Positions 45,680 through 54,646 of a stretch of DNA of 64,000 nucleotides are shown here, piece by piece (positions within the stretch are counted from its first letter, which is position 1; every line of letters begins with the position of its first letter). The notes under the pieces are model-generated. The model was not told the origin of the DNA and did not search any database. It worked only from the letters and a program-made list of their open reading frames with translations. The translations under genes and the position numbers were made by a program. This DNA is from an uncultured Roseateles sp. (GTDB taxonomy: Bacteria; Pseudomonadota; Gammaproteobacteria; Burkholderiales; Burkholderiaceae_C). Where the stretch lies: positions 1-64,000 of the forward strand of contig NZ_CAMFJS010000019.1 of the NCBI RefSeq assembly GCF_945956965.1. Reading direction: 5' to 3'.

Positions 45680-46753
45680 ATGCTGAGATCTGGCTTGACA
45701 TGCCTGTTGGCCGCGAGCCTGCTGCTAGCGGGCTGCAACACCACGCCGACCGCGCAGGGGTCCACTGACACGCTGAGCAGTTGGGCGCAGACGGCGGTGG
45801 CTGAAGGCGCCCAAGTGATCGATATGGATTGGCGCGATGACAGCCGCCAGCGCGATGTGCCGGTGCGCCTGTACTGGCCCGCCCAAGCCGTGGCCGGCCA
45901 GGTGGTGCCGCTGGTGGTGTATTCGCATGGCATTGGCGGCTCGCGCCGGGGATACAGCTATCTGGGGGCCTACTTTGCGCGCCAGGGCTATGCCAGCTTG
46001 CATGTCCAGCATGTCGGCAGTGACCGTCAGCAAGTCTGGATGGGCAATCCCTTTCAGCTGGTGTCGCGCCTGCAGGCGGCGGCGCAAGAGGGCGAGGCCA
46101 TCAGCCGGGTGGCGGATGTGAAGTTCGCCTTGGACCAGCTGCTGCACAGCGAGCGCGCGGCGCTGATCGATGCTGAGCGCATCGTCGCCGCCGGCCACTC
46201 CTACGGCGCCAACACCACCTTGCTGCTGGCCGGCGCCCAGGTCACGCGCCAGGGCCACACGCTGGATCTACGCGATCCGCGCTTCAAGGCGGCGATTGTG
46301 ATTTCGGCCCCACCTTTCTACGGCGATGGCGATGTGCGACCCATCACCGGGCCGATTGCCATCCCGACCCTGCACATCACCGCGACCGAGGATGTGATCC
46401 GCGTTCCCGGCTATTTCTCCGACGCCAGCGACCGCCTGGCCTTGTTTGACGCTACCGGGCGGGATGCACGCAAGGTGCTGGCCGTGTTTGAAGGCGGCTC
46501 GCACAGCATGTTCACCGACCGTGGCATCACCGGTGGCACCGCGCTCAACCCCCGCGCCAAGCAAGCCACTCAGGAGTTGGCCTTGGCCTTTCTGAACGAC
46601 GTGCTGGACGGTAAGCCCGATGGTCTGCGGCACTGGAGTACGCAATACCAGGACATCCTGTCGCGCTGGCAATCGCCCTACGGCCAGTTCAGCGCCCCGG
46701 CCGTGGCCCTGAAGCCCGAGACGGCTAGCCTGACGGCAATGCCCGGCTCTTGA
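45680..46753 (+). CDS. Alpha/beta hydrolase lipoprotein
   Basis: A 357-residue exported hydrolase with lipobox LLLAGC near residue 19, so it is probably membrane-anchored. The hydrolase landmarks are the oxyanion segment VVYSHGIGGSRRGYSYL, the nucleophile elbow VAAGHSYGANTTLLLAG, a likely acid in HITATEDVIRVPG and a His in VFEGGSHSMFTDR. It resembles predicted dienelactone-hydrolase/cutinase-like esterases; the substrate is unknown. GGGAAGGA precedes the ATG. Its 3' end overlaps the convergent phrB by 29 bases. Confidence 0.87.
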   Translation: MLRSGLTCLLAASLLLAGCNTTPTAQGSTDTLSSWAQTAVAEGAQVIDMDWRDDSRQRDVPVRLYWPAQAVAGQVVPLVVYSHGIGGSRRGYSYLGAYFARQGYASLHVQHVGSDRQQVWMGNPFQLVSRLQAAAQEGEAISRVADVKFALDQLLHSERAALIDAERIVAAGHSYGANTTLLLAGAQVTRQGHTLDLRDPRFKAAIVISAPPFYGDGDVRPITGPIAIPTLHITATEDVIRVPGYFSDASDRLALFDATGRDARKVLAVFEGGSHSMFTDRGITGGTALNPRAKQATQELALAFLNDVLDGKPDGLRHWSTQYQDILSRWQSPYGQFSAPAVALKPETASLTAMPGS

Positions 46754-48191
46754 CGACGGCGTAGCGCGCCAGGGTTTGTTCCCTGGCCTCGGCATGGTCG
46801 ACGATTGGCGGCGGATAGTCGCGCCCCAACACTAAGTCGCAGGCTTGTAATTCCAGGGGCTTGGCGGTCCAGGGCGCATGCCGCAGCTTGGCCGGCAGCT
46901 TGCTTAATTGCGGCAGATAGCGGGTGATGAAGCGGCCTTCGGCGTCAAACTTTTCGCTTTGCGTCACCGGGTTGAAGATGCGAAACCAGGGCTGCGCATC
47001 GCAGCCGCTGGAGGCCGCCCATTGCCAGCCGCCGTTGTTGGCGGCCAGGTCAAAGTCCAGCAGCTGTTCGGCAAAGTAGGCCTCGCCGCGTTGCCAGCTG
47101 ATGCCCAAATCCTTGATCAGAAAGCTCGCGGTCACCATGCGCAGGCGGTTGTGCATATAGCCGGTTTGATTGAGCTGCAGCATGGCTGCATCCACCAGCG
47201 GGTAGCCGGTGCGGCCCTCGCACCAGGCGGCGAAGCGGCGGTCGGCCTCGGGGCCAGTCTCCCAGGCAATCGCGTCGTATTCGGCGCGGAAAGCGGTGTG
47301 CATGGCATGCGGGTGGTGGTGCATCAGCTGGTGATAAAAATCGCGCCAGATCAGCTCGGTCAGCCAGATCTCTGCCCCTTTCTCCCCCGCTTGCATGCGC
47401 GCCCAGGCCGCGCGGGCCAATTGGCGGATTGAAATCGTGCCAAAGCGCAGATGCACGCTGAGGTAGCTGGGGCCTTTGATGGCCGGAAAGTCGCGGCTGC
47501 GGTCATAGCGTTCGATGCGCTCCAGAAACTCATCGAACAAATCGGCGGCGCCAAGGCTGCCACGCATCAGGATGGGGTTGAGCTCGGCAGGTTCAAAACC
47601 GATCTCGGCCAAGGTGGGCACACCTTTGGCCAGTGGCGTCGCAGCCAGTGCAGCGGCGTGGCGCGCCACGGGATAAGCGCGCAGATAGAAGTCATTGAGC
47701 TTGCGCAGCCAGGCGTTTTTGTAGGGCGTGAACACGCCGTAAGGCTTGCCCTGTGCGGTCAGCACCTCGCTGCGCTCGAAGATCACATGGTCTTTGAAGG
47801 TCTCCAAGGCGCAGGCAAAGCTGGCGAGGCGCTGGGCCACCAAGGTGTCGCGGGCCAGCGCGGCCGGCTCGTCATCGTGGTTGCAGAACACCGCCTGTGC
47901 GCCCAATTCAGCCGCCAGTTTGGGCACTTCTTCCGAGGCCGCGCCATGCCGCACGATCAGGCCGCCGCCCGGGCAGAGCTCGCGCAGCTGTGTATCCAGC
48001 ACCCGCAAGGCCTCCAGGATGAAGACGACACGGCGGTCGCTGCGGGGCAGGGCGGCGAGGATGTCTTGGTCCAGCACGAAGACGCAGAATACCGCCTTGC
48101 CCGAGCGGCAAGCGTGATACAGGGCAGCTTGATCTCCAACACGCAAGTCACGCCGGAACCAGAGTAAAACGCGATCAAATCGATTCATCAT
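46725..48191 (-). CDS. phrB: Deoxyribodipyrimidine photolyase (class I)
   Basis: A 488-residue photolyase that repairs cyclobutane pyrimidine dimers with blue light, FAD and an antenna. The N-terminal antenna domain (VLLWFRRDLRVGDQAALYHA) and the FAD domain are complete: SVHLRFGTISIRQLARAAWA, TELIWRDFYHQLMHHHPHAM, TGYPLVDAAMLQLNQTGYMH, NRLRMVTASFLIKDLGISWQ and FDLAANNGGWQWAASSGCDA, with FRIFNPVTQSEKFD. The start is the ATG at 48191 (or 48188); the long open frame beyond it runs antisense to yqgE. It is divergent from yqgE with 33 bases between starts. Confidence 0.95.
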   Translation of the reverse strand: MMNRFDRVLLWFRRDLRVGDQAALYHACRSGKAVFCVFVLDQDILAALPRSDRRVVFILEALRVLDTQLRELCPGGGLIVRHGAASEEVPKLAAELGAQAVFCNHDDEPAALARDTLVAQRLASFACALETFKDHVIFERSEVLTAQGKPYGVFTPYKNAWLRKLNDFYLRAYPVARHAAALAATPLAKGVPTLAEIGFEPAELNPILMRGSLGAADLFDEFLERIERYDRSRDFPAIKGPSYLSVHLRFGTISIRQLARAAWARMQAGEKGAEIWLTELIWRDFYHQLMHHHPHAMHTAFRAEYDAIAWETGPEADRRFAAWCEGRTGYPLVDAAMLQLNQTGYMHNRLRMVTASFLIKDLGISWQRGEAYFAEQLLDFDLAANNGGWQWAASSGCDAQPWFRIFNPVTQSEKFDAEGRFITRYLPQLSKLPAKLRHAPWTAKPLELQACDLVLGRDYPPPIVDHAEAREQTLARYAVVKSRALPSG

Positions 48192-48224
48192 GGCGCCAGT
48201 GTCGCCGACGAATAAAATAGCTGC

Positions 48225-48803
48225 ATGAGCCAAGACCGGATAGACCTCGCAAACCAATTCCTGATTGCCATGCCCGGCATGGCAGACGACGCTTTTGCCG
48301 GCAGCGTCATCTATATGTGCGAGCACAACGAGAAGGGCGCGCTGGGTCTGGTGATCAACAAGCCCATCGCCCTGACGCTGGGCAGCTTGTTCGAAAAAGT
48401 GGAGCTGAGCCCACCGCAACAAGCCTTGGCCGATACCCCGGTTTTCTACGGTGGCCCGGTGCAGACCGAGCGCGGCTTTGTGCTGCACGAGCCGCTGGAT
48501 GCCAAGGGTGGGCATTACAACGCCACCCTGGCCGTGCCCGGTGGCCTGGAGATGACCACCAGCCGCGATGTGCTGGAGGCCCTGTCCAACGGCGCTGGCC
48601 CCAAACGCATTCTGGTCACGCTGGGCTATAGCGGCTGGGCCGCCGGCCAGTTGGAAGAAGAAATCGGTCGCAATGGTTGGCTGACCGTGGATGCCTCGCC
48701 GGACATCATCTTCGACACCCCGGTAGAGCTGCGCTACGAGCGCGCCTTGGGGCTGCTGGGCGTGGATCCGCGCATGCTGAGCCAAGAGGCCGGCCACGCA
48801 TGA
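48225..48803 (+). CDS. yqgE: YqgE/AlgH family protein (UPF0301)
   Basis: A 192-residue DUF179 protein: NQFLIAMPGMADDAFAGSVI, YMCEHNEKGALGLVINKP, VFYGGPVQTERGFVLHEPL and LVTLGYSGWAAGQLEEEIGR. The molecular role is unknown; AlgH was linked to alginate regulation in Pseudomonas. It opens the conserved run yqgE-ruvX-pyrR-pyrB-pyrC'. Its stop overlaps the ruvX start (ATGA). Confidence 0.94.
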   Translation: MSQDRIDLANQFLIAMPGMADDAFAGSVIYMCEHNEKGALGLVINKPIALTLGSLFEKVELSPPQQALADTPVFYGGPVQTERGFVLHEPLDAKGGHYNATLAVPGGLEMTTSRDVLEALSNGAGPKRILVTLGYSGWAAGQLEEEIGRNGWLTVDASPDIIFDTPVELRYERALGLLGVDPRMLSQEAGHA

Positions 48804-49210
48804 TGAGCGCTACCCCAGCGCCACAGCAGCAACAGACCTTTCTGGCCTTTGATTTCGGCACCAAACGCACCGGTGTTGCCACCGGCAGCCGCTTCACGCA
48901 GACCGCCGAGCCCTTGAAAAGCTTGGCGCTGGAGGGCGAGGCCCGCATGCTGGCGATCGACAAGCTGATCAAGGAATGGCAGCCCGATGCCTTGGTGATC
49001 GGCGTTCCGCGCCACCCCGATGGCGCCGAGCATGAGATGACCCTGCGCGCGCGCAAATTCGGCCGCCAGCTGAAAAGCCGCTTTCGCCTGGCCGTCCACG
49101 AGGTGGACGAGCGCTACACCTCTGTTGAAGCGGAAAGTTATGGCGTGCGCGATGTCGACGCCGCCGCCGCCGCTTTGATTCTTGAACAATTTTTCCGGGA
49201 GACCTCGTGA
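48800..49210 (+). CDS. ruvX: Putative pre-16S rRNA nuclease (YqgF/RuvX)
   Basis: A 136-residue RNase H-fold protein thought to process the 16S rRNA 5' end. The family motifs are TFLAFDFGTKRTGVATG, ALVIGVPRHPDGAEHEMTLR, and VHEVDERYTSVEAE, with the acidic residues of the active site in place. The ATG at 48800 overlaps the yqgE stop, and the end overlaps the pyrR GTG start by 4 bases. Confidence 0.93.
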   Translation: MMSATPAPQQQQTFLAFDFGTKRTGVATGSRFTQTAEPLKSLALEGEARMLAIDKLIKEWQPDALVIGVPRHPDGAEHEMTLRARKFGRQLKSRFRLAVHEVDERYTSVEAESYGVRDVDAAAAALILEQFFRETS

Positions 49211-49707
49211 CGACCTTACTTCTCGATGCCGAGGCGCTTTACGCCGACCTGTTGCGCGGCGTGCAAAAACTGCTGCTGAGCCAGCCCGACAGTGCCTTGG
49301 TGGGCATCTGGTCCGGTGGCGCTTGGTTGGCCGAGCGCTTGCAAAAAGATCTGGGCCTGGCGGGCGCCGCCGGCGTGATTTCCAGCAGCCTGCACCGCGA
49401 TGATTTCGGCTCCAAAGGCATGGCGGCCAGTGCCGATCACACCAAGCTGCCTTTCGATGTGAACGGCCGCCCGCTGATCCTGGTGGACGATGTGCTGTTC
49501 ACCGGCCGCACCACGCGGGCGGTGATCAACGAGCTGTTTGATTTCGGCCGCCCGGCCAGCGTCACACTGGCCGTGCTGGTGGACCGGGGCGGGCGCGAGC
49601 TGCCGATCGAGCCGGCCTTTTCCGCCGCCCGCATTCATCTGGACGCGGCCCAGCGCCTGCGCTTGGCCAAGGATGAGACCGGCCGCTTCAGTTTCGATAT
49701 CAAATAA
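49207..49707 (+). CDS. pyrR: PyrR: pyr regulatory protein / uracil phosphoribosyltransferase
   Basis: A 166-residue phosphoribosyltransferase-fold protein with the PRPP loop [20 protein letters not shown] and the dyad region [10 protein letters not shown]. In Bacillus PyrR binds pyr leader RNA and has weak UPRTase activity; in proteobacteria its regulatory action is less established. The start is a GTG at 49207 within the ruvX stop (GTGA). It directly precedes pyrB by 11 bases, fitting the pyrR-pyrB-pyrC' operon known from Pseudomonas. Confidence 0.92.
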   Translation: MTTLLLDAEALYADLLRGVQKLLLSQPDSALVGIWSGGAWLAERLQKDLGLAGAAGVISSSLHRDDFGSKGMAASADHTKLPFDVNGRPLILVDDVLFTGRTTRAVINELFDFGRPASVTLAVLVDRGGRELPIEPAFSAARIHLDAAQRLRLAKDETGRFSFDIK

Positions 49708-49718
49708 GGGGATTCATC

Positions 49719-50681
49719 GTGTTGTCCAAGCGAAATCCGCAACTCAACAAGCATGGCGAGCTGGTGCACCTGCTCTCCATTGAGGGCCTGCCCCAGGCCA
49801 TCATTCACCAGATCCTCGACACCGCCGGCACCTTTTTGTCGGTGAATGACCGCGAGGTCAAGAAGGTGCCCTTGCTGCGCGGCAAGTCGGTATTCAATCT
49901 GTTTTTCGAGAACAGCACCCGCACGCGCACCACCTTCGAAATCGCGGCCAAGCGCCTGTCGGCCGACGTCTTGAATCTGGACATCGCCCGCTCCAGCACC
50001 GCCAAGGGCGAGACCTTGCTGGACACGGTGGCCAATCTCTCGGCCATGCATGCCGATATGTTTGTGGTGCGCCACAGCGAGTCGGGCGCGCCCTATCTGA
50101 TCGCCCAGCATTGCGCGCCGCATGTGCATGTGGTCAACGCCGGTGACGGCCGCCACGCCCACCCGACGCAGGGCTTGCTGGACATGTACACGATCCGGCA
50201 TTTCAAGAAGGACTTCAAAAACCTCACCGTGGCCATCGTCGGCGACATCGTGCATTCGCGCGTGGCCCGCTCCGACATTCACGCGCTGAATATTCTGGGC
50301 GTGCCCGAGATCCGCGCCGTCGGCCCCAAGACCTTGGTGCCAGGTGACTTGCGCGAGATGGGTGTGCGCGTTTGCCACGATATGGCCGAGGGCGTGCGCG
50401 GTGCCGACGTGATCATCATGCTGCGCCTGCAGAATGAGCGCATGAGCGGCGCCATGCTGCCCAGCGCCGGCGAGTTCTTCAAGAACTTTGGCCTCACGCC
50501 CGAGAAGCTGGCGCTGGCCAAGCCTGACGCCATCGTCATGCACCCGGGCCCCATCAATCGCGGCGTGGAGATCGCCTCCACCGTGGCCGATGGCTTGCAG
50601 AGCGTGATCTTGCCGCAGGTGACCTTCGGCATCGCCGTTCGCATGGCCGTGATGTCCATCCTCGCTGGAAACGAAGCATGA
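49719..50681 (+). CDS. pyrB: Aspartate carbamoyltransferase catalytic subunit
   Basis: PyrB condenses carbamoyl phosphate with aspartate, the second step of pyrimidine synthesis. The 320-residue protein has the carbamoyl-phosphate site [20 protein letters not shown], the SSTAKGET loop, [20 protein letters not shown] and [13 protein letters not shown]. The start is a GTG at 49719 with AAGGGGA upstream. No pyrI regulatory-subunit gene is present; instead a PyrC'-type partner follows, as in the class A ATCases of pseudomonads. Confidence 0.96.
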   Translation: MLSKRNPQLNKHGELVHLLSIEGLPQAIIHQILDTAGTFLSVNDREVKKVPLLRGKSVFNLFFENSTRTRTTFEIAAKRLSADVLNLDIARSSTAKGETLLDTVANLSAMHADMFVVRHSESGAPYLIAQHCAPHVHVVNAGDGRHAHPTQGLLDMYTIRHFKKDFKNLTVAIVGDIVHSRVARSDIHALNILGVPEIRAVGPKTLVPGDLREMGVRVCHDMAEGVRGADVIIMLRLQNERMSGAMLPSAGEFFKNFGLTPEKLALAKPDAIVMHPGPINRGVEIASTVADGLQSVILPQVTFGIAVRMAVMSILAGNEA

Positions 50682-50689
50682 CGATGGGC

Positions 50690-50800
50690 CCACCCCCGAT
50701 GCGCTTCGCGCCTCCCCCTCAAGGGGGCGAGCCCAGTGGCCCGGCAAAGCCGGATCCACGGGCTCTGCGCGCCTGCAGCGCCAGCTGCAAGCTCGTGGTC
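50690..50800. repeat. Palindrome-rich intergenic repeat between pyrB and pyrC'
   Basis: The 145-base gap contains CTCCCCCTCAAGGGGGCGAG (arms CCCCCT/AGGGGG), CCGGCAAAGCCGG, and a GCAGCGCCAGCTGC-type hairpin in close succession. From memory, very similar GC-rich blocks recur between genes in Burkholderiales; this cannot be checked here. No T-run terminator is seen, so pyrB-pyrC' can still be one transcript. Confidence 0.55.
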
Positions 50801-50826
50801 CATGTTGATGCACAGGAGTTTTGCAA

Positions 50827-52173
50827 GTGAAGATACTGATTAAAAATGGGCGGCTTATCGACCCCGCCTCTGGCCTGGACCGCGTCGGTGATCTGGCCAT
50901 CGCCAACGGCCGCATCGTCGCCTTGGGCGAGCCGACCGAGTTCGCGGCTGACCGCATCGTCGATGCCAGCGGGCTGATCGTCGCCCCCGGCTTGGTTGAC
51001 TTGGCTGCGCGCCTGCGCGAGCCGGGTCATGAGCACGAAGGCATGTTGGAGAGCGAGTTGGCCGCAGCCGCGGCCGGCGGCGTCACCAGCTTGGTCTGCC
51101 CGCCTGACACCGACCCGGTGCTGGACGAGCCCGGCCTGGTGGAGATGCTCAAGTTCCGCGCCCGCAAGCTGAGCCGTTGCCGGCTGTTTCCCCTGGGTGC
51201 GCTAACCAAAGATTTGCACGGTGAGTCGCTGACCGAAATGGCCGAGCTGACCGAGGCCGGCTGCATCGGCTTCTCGCAGGCCGAGTCCCCGGTGCGCGAC
51301 ACCTTGGTGCTGAATCGCGCCCTGATGTATGCGGCCACCTACGGCTACACGGTCTGGCTGCGCCCGCATGACGCTTACCTCGGCAACGGCGTGGCGGCCA
51401 GTGGCGCGGTGGCGACTCGCTTGGGCTTGTCCGGCGTGCCGGTGATGGCCGAGACGGTGGCGTTGCACACCATTTTCGAGCTGATGCGCGCCACCGGCGC
51501 TCGCGTTCACCTCTGCCGCATTTCCAGCGCCGCCGGCGTGGCCCTGATCCGCGCGGCCAAGAAGGAAGGCCTGGCGGTGACGGCCGATGTGTCCATCAAC
51601 TCCCTGCATCTCACCGATGTGGATATCGGTTACTTCAACCCCGCCATGCGCCTGACTCCGCCGCTGCGCCAGGGTCGCGACCGCGACGCGCTGCGCGCCG
51701 GCCTGGCTGATGGCACGCTGGACGCTTTGGTCAGCGACCATATGCCGGTGGCGGCGGATGAAAAGAATGTGCCTTTCGCCGAAGCCACGCCGGGCGCGAC
51801 CGGGCTGGAGCTGCTCTTGAGCCTGGCTTTGCGCTGGGCCCAGGACGGTGGCCTGCCTTTGAGCCAGGCGCTGGGCGTCATCACCGCCAAGCCGGTCAGC
51901 GTGCTGGGCGACGCCTTGGGTTCGCTGGCGGCCAGTGCGGGTCGCTTGACGGTTGGCGGCGTGGCCGATGTCTGCGTGTTCGACGACAAGGCCAGTTGGG
52001 CGGTGACGCCTGATGCCTTGAGCAGCCAGGGCAAGCACACGCCGTTCGCATTCGAGACCAGCGGCTTTGAGTTGCCCGCTCAGGTGCGCATGACGGTGGT
52101 GGCGGGGCATATCGCCTTTGAGGCTGGTCTTGTGGCCAGTTCGGGCGCTGGCTCTTTGGCCGGCAAAGCCTGA
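50827..52173 (+). CDS. pyrC': PyrC': dihydroorotase-like, probably non-catalytic ATCase partner
   Basis: A 448-residue amidohydrolase-fold protein (ILIKNGRLIDPASGLDRVGD). The metal-binding signature that should read DxHxHLREPG is here DLAARLREPG (residues about 59-68), so both histidine ligands are replaced and dihydroorotase activity is unlikely. Position after pyrB fits the pseudo-dihydroorotase PyrC' that assembles with PyrB in Pseudomonas-type ATCase; a true pyrC must be elsewhere. I chose the GTG at 50827, 8 bases after AGGAG; a TTG at 50821 is also in frame. Confidence 0.9.
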   Translation: MKILIKNGRLIDPASGLDRVGDLAIANGRIVALGEPTEFAADRIVDASGLIVAPGLVDLAARLREPGHEHEGMLESELAAAAAGGVTSLVCPPDTDPVLDEPGLVEMLKFRARKLSRCRLFPLGALTKDLHGESLTEMAELTEAGCIGFSQAESPVRDTLVLNRALMYAATYGYTVWLRPHDAYLGNGVAASGAVATRLGLSGVPVMAETVALHTIFELMRATGARVHLCRISSAAGVALIRAAKKEGLAVTADVSINSLHLTDVDIGYFNPAMRLTPPLRQGRDRDALRAGLADGTLDALVSDHMPVAADEKNVPFAEATPGATGLELLLSLALRWAQDGGLPLSQALGVITAKPVSVLGDALGSLAASAGRLTVGGVADVCVFDDKASWAVTPDALSSQGKHTPFAFETSGFELPAQVRMTVVAGHIAFEAGLVASSGAGSLAGKA

Positions 52174-52178
52174 CGTTG

Positions 52179-52916
52179 ATGCGCACCCTTGTCGCCCTGG
52201 GGCGCCTCATCCGCCTGTGCCTGCATTTGCTCTGGGGCGTGGTGCTGATCAGGTTGCGCTTTGCTCGTTTGAGCACGGCGAACCGTCATGTGGAGGTCAA
52301 GCGCTGGTCGGGCCAGATGCTGCGCATTCTGGGCGTCAGCCTGGAAACCAGCGGCACGCCCCGGCCCGGCGCCAAATTGATCGTCGCCAACCATGTGTCC
52401 TGGCTGGACATTGCGGCCGTGCACGCGGTGGTGCCGGAGGCGCGCTTCGTCTCCAAAGCCGATGTGCGTGATTGGCCCGTGGTCGGTTTGATGGTGGACG
52501 GCGTGGGCACCTTGTTCATCGAGCGGGCCAGCAAACGCGACGCTTTGCGGGTGGTGCATCAGATGGCTGAAGCGCTCAAGAACGGTGACACCGTGGCGGT
52601 GTTCCCCGAGGGCACAACCGGGCCGGGGCCCGAGCCGTTGGGCTTTCACGGCAATCTGCTGCAAGCCGCCATCTCGACCGATGTGCCCTTGCAGCCCTTG
52701 GCCTTGCGTTGGTCAGAGCCCGGCATGCGCTTCAGCACGGCGGCGCAATTCATCGGCGGCACTACCCTAGTTCAAAGCCTGTGGGCAGTGTTGAAGGCGC
52801 GAGGCTTGAGCGTGCGCGTCGATGTGCTGATGGCCATGAGTACCAGCCATGCCGACCGCCGCGCGCTGGCCGAGCATGTGCGCGATGAGATCGTGCTGGG
52901 CATGGCGCGGCATTGA
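52179..52916 (+). CDS. plsC: 1-acyl-sn-glycerol-3-phosphate acyltransferase (PlsC family)
   Basis: A 245-residue membrane-associated acyltransferase for phosphatidic acid synthesis or lipid remodelling. It has an N-terminal hydrophobic helix (LCLHLLWGVVLIRLRF), the catalytic HxxxxD motif in VANHVSWLDIAAVHAVV, GTLFIERASKRDALRVV and the FPEGTTG block. The start is the ATG at 52179, 5 bases after the pyrC' stop (a TTG is adjacent). Several paralogues of this family usually coexist, so the acceptor is uncertain. Confidence 0.9.
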   Translation: MRTLVALGRLIRLCLHLLWGVVLIRLRFARLSTANRHVEVKRWSGQMLRILGVSLETSGTPRPGAKLIVANHVSWLDIAAVHAVVPEARFVSKADVRDWPVVGLMVDGVGTLFIERASKRDALRVVHQMAEALKNGDTVAVFPEGTTGPGPEPLGFHGNLLQAAISTDVPLQPLALRWSEPGMRFSTAAQFIGGTTLVQSLWAVLKARGLSVRVDVLMAMSTSHADRRALAEHVRDEIVLGMARH

Positions 52917-52933
52917 CGGGCTAAAGTCAGGCC

Positions 52934-53821
52934 ATGAATCCACATGCAGTTTTGTTGGCTTTCGAAGAGGAAGCCATTCTTGCCGATGAACTGGCGCTGG
53001 CCCTGGGCCTGCCTTTGAAGTTCATCCGCCGCCACCGCTTTCCCGATGGCGAGTTGCGCCTGGTGCTGCCCACGCCCTTGCCGCCTAACGTGCTGCTGCT
53101 GCGCGGCCTGCAGCAGCCGAATGAAAAGCTGACCGAGTTGATGATCGCGGCGCCCACCGCCCGCGATCTAGGCGCGCAGTGTCTGCTGCTGATTGCGCCC
53201 TATCTGGCCTATATGCGCCAGGACATGGAATTCACGCCCGGCGAAGCGGTCAGCCAGCGCCATATCGCGCGCCTGCTGAGCCAGTTCTTCGACCATGTGC
53301 TGACGATTGACCCGCATCTGCACCGCATCAACCATCTGGACGAGGTGATGCCTGCCGGAGCAGGGCTGGCCCTCTCGGCTGCTGGCTTGCTGGGGCGCTG
53401 GGTGGCCGAGCAGGTGCCAGGTGCCTTGCTGTTAGGGCCGGATGAAGAATCGGGCCAATGGGTGCGCGAGGCGGCGCATGCCGCGGGTCTGGATCACGCC
53501 ATCGGCAGCAAGGTGCGCCATGGCGACGCCCAAGTCAGCCTGGCCTTGCCGGATGTGCCGGTTGATGGCCGCGCTCTGGTTTTGCTGGACGATATGGCCA
53601 GCACCGGCCGCACCCTGATCGGCGCGGCGCAGGGCCTGCTGGCGCGTGGCGCCCGCACGGTGGATGTAGCGGTGACGCATGCGCTCTTCAACGGTGCAGC
53701 CGTGGACGATCTGCATGCCGCTGGCGTGCGCCATGTCTGGAGCAGCAATAGCGTGCCGCATGCCAGCAATGCGGTCAGCATCGTGCCGCTGCTGGCCGAG
53801 ACCTTGCGTCGCTTTGTGTAA
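52934..53821 (+). CDS. Second PRPP-synthetase-like protein (divergent)
   Basis: A 295-residue paralogue of Prs with the same fold. It keeps RRHRFPDGELRLVLP, a YMRQD block (YARQD in Prs), DPHLHRINHLDEV in place of [11 protein letters not shown], a short K-x-R flexible-loop motif (SKVRHGDAQVSL), and the PRPP loop LVLLDDMASTGRTLIGAAQG. The K-x-R loop and short length resemble archaeal-type PRPP synthetases more than the Prs at 6780. It may use a different sugar phosphate or be regulated differently. It follows plsC by 17 bases and ends at a terminator. Confidence 0.85.
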   Translation: MNPHAVLLAFEEEAILADELALALGLPLKFIRRHRFPDGELRLVLPTPLPPNVLLLRGLQQPNEKLTELMIAAPTARDLGAQCLLLIAPYLAYMRQDMEFTPGEAVSQRHIARLLSQFFDHVLTIDPHLHRINHLDEVMPAGAGLALSAAGLLGRWVAEQVPGALLLGPDEESGQWVREAAHAAGLDHAIGSKVRHGDAQVSLALPDVPVDGRALVLLDDMASTGRTLIGAAQGLLARGARTVDVAVTHALFNGAAVDDLHAAGVRHVWSSNSVPHASNAVSIVPLLAETLRRFV

Positions 53822-53835
53822 ACCGCGGGCAGGGT

Positions 53836-53862
53836 AGGGCGGGTCCTGAGACCCGCCCTTTG
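53836..53862 (+). terminator. Intrinsic terminator between the PRPP-synthetase-like gene and gpmA
   Basis: A perfect 10-bp stem AGGGCGGGTC / GACCCGCCCT with a CTGA loop, followed by a short T stretch, 14 bases after the stop codon. The T-run is weak in both directions, so it may act bidirectionally between the convergent genes. Confidence 0.75.
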
Positions 53863-53902
53863 GCCTGAATCAGGCCTGCACGAGGCCTGACTGCGGCTTG
53901 AC

Positions 53903-54646
53903 TTAGGCCTTGCCCTGGCTTGCCACGGCCGCTGCCGCCTTGGCAGCCGCGTCGGCGTCACCCAGGTAGTAGCTGCGGATGGGCTTCAGGTCAGCATCCA
54001 ACTCGTAAACCAGCGGAATGCCGTTGGGGATGTTGACGCCCACGATGGCGTCGTCCGCGATATTGTCCAAATACTTCACCAGCGCACGGATGCTATTGCC
54101 GTGCGCGGCAATGACGACGCGCTTGCCCAGCTTGATGGCCGGCGCCACGCTGTCGTTCCAGAAGGGCAGCACGCGCTCGACGGTGTCCTTCAGGCATTCG
54201 GTCAGCGGAATGTCTTGCGGGTTCATCTTGGCGTAGCGCAGATCGCCGCGCTCGCTGCGCGGGTCGGTGGCTTCCAGCGCCGGCGGCGGGGTGTCGTAGC
54301 TGCGGCGCCAGACCAGCACTTGGTCGTCGCCATACTGCTTGGCAGTTTCGGCCTTGTTGAGGCCTTGCAGGCCGCCGTAGTGGCGCTCGTTGAGGCGCCA
54401 GCTGTGCACCACCGGCAACCAGGTGCGGTCCATCTGGTCCAGGGTGTGCCACAGCGTCCAGATGGCGCGCTTGAGCACGGAGGTGTAGGTAATGTCGAAG
54501 TCGAAGCCGGCTTCCTTGAGCAAGCGGCCGGCTTGCTTGGCCTGTTCGACGCCAGTGGGGGTCAGATCGACATCGGTCCAGCCCGTAAAGCGGTTTTCGA
54601 GGTTCCAGGTGGATTCGCCATGGCGAATGAGCACGAGTTTGTACAT
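53903..54646 (-). CDS. gpmA: 2,3-bisphosphoglycerate-dependent phosphoglycerate mutase
   Basis: GpmA interconverts 2- and 3-phosphoglycerate in glycolysis. The 247-residue protein has the phosphohistidine motif [40 protein letters not shown], and [20 protein letters not shown] with the second catalytic His. It is divergent from the porin cassette. In betaproteobacteria gpmA usually faces the rhodanese-grxC-secB-gpsA group directly; here about 3.7 kb intervenes. Confidence 0.97.
   Translation of the reverse strand: MYKLVLIRHGESTWNLENRFTGWTDVDLTPTGVEQAKQAGRLLKEAGFDFDITYTSVLKRAIWTLWHTLDQMDRTWLPVVHSWRLNERHYGGLQGLNKAETAKQYGDDQVLVWRRSYDTPPPALEATDPRSERGDLRYAKMNPQDIPLTECLKDTVERVLPFWNDSVAPAIKLGKRVVIAAHGNSIRALVKYLDNIADDAIVGVNIPNGIPLVYELDADLKPIRSYYLGDADAAAKAAAAVASQGKA

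Noticed and set aside
48192-48797. Extension of the phrB frame into yqgE
   Set aside because: It runs antisense to yqgE and the photolyase N-terminus clearly begins at 48191.
50827-52173. Calling the gene an active dihydroorotase (pyrC)
   Set aside because: The metal-binding histidines of the first motif are missing.
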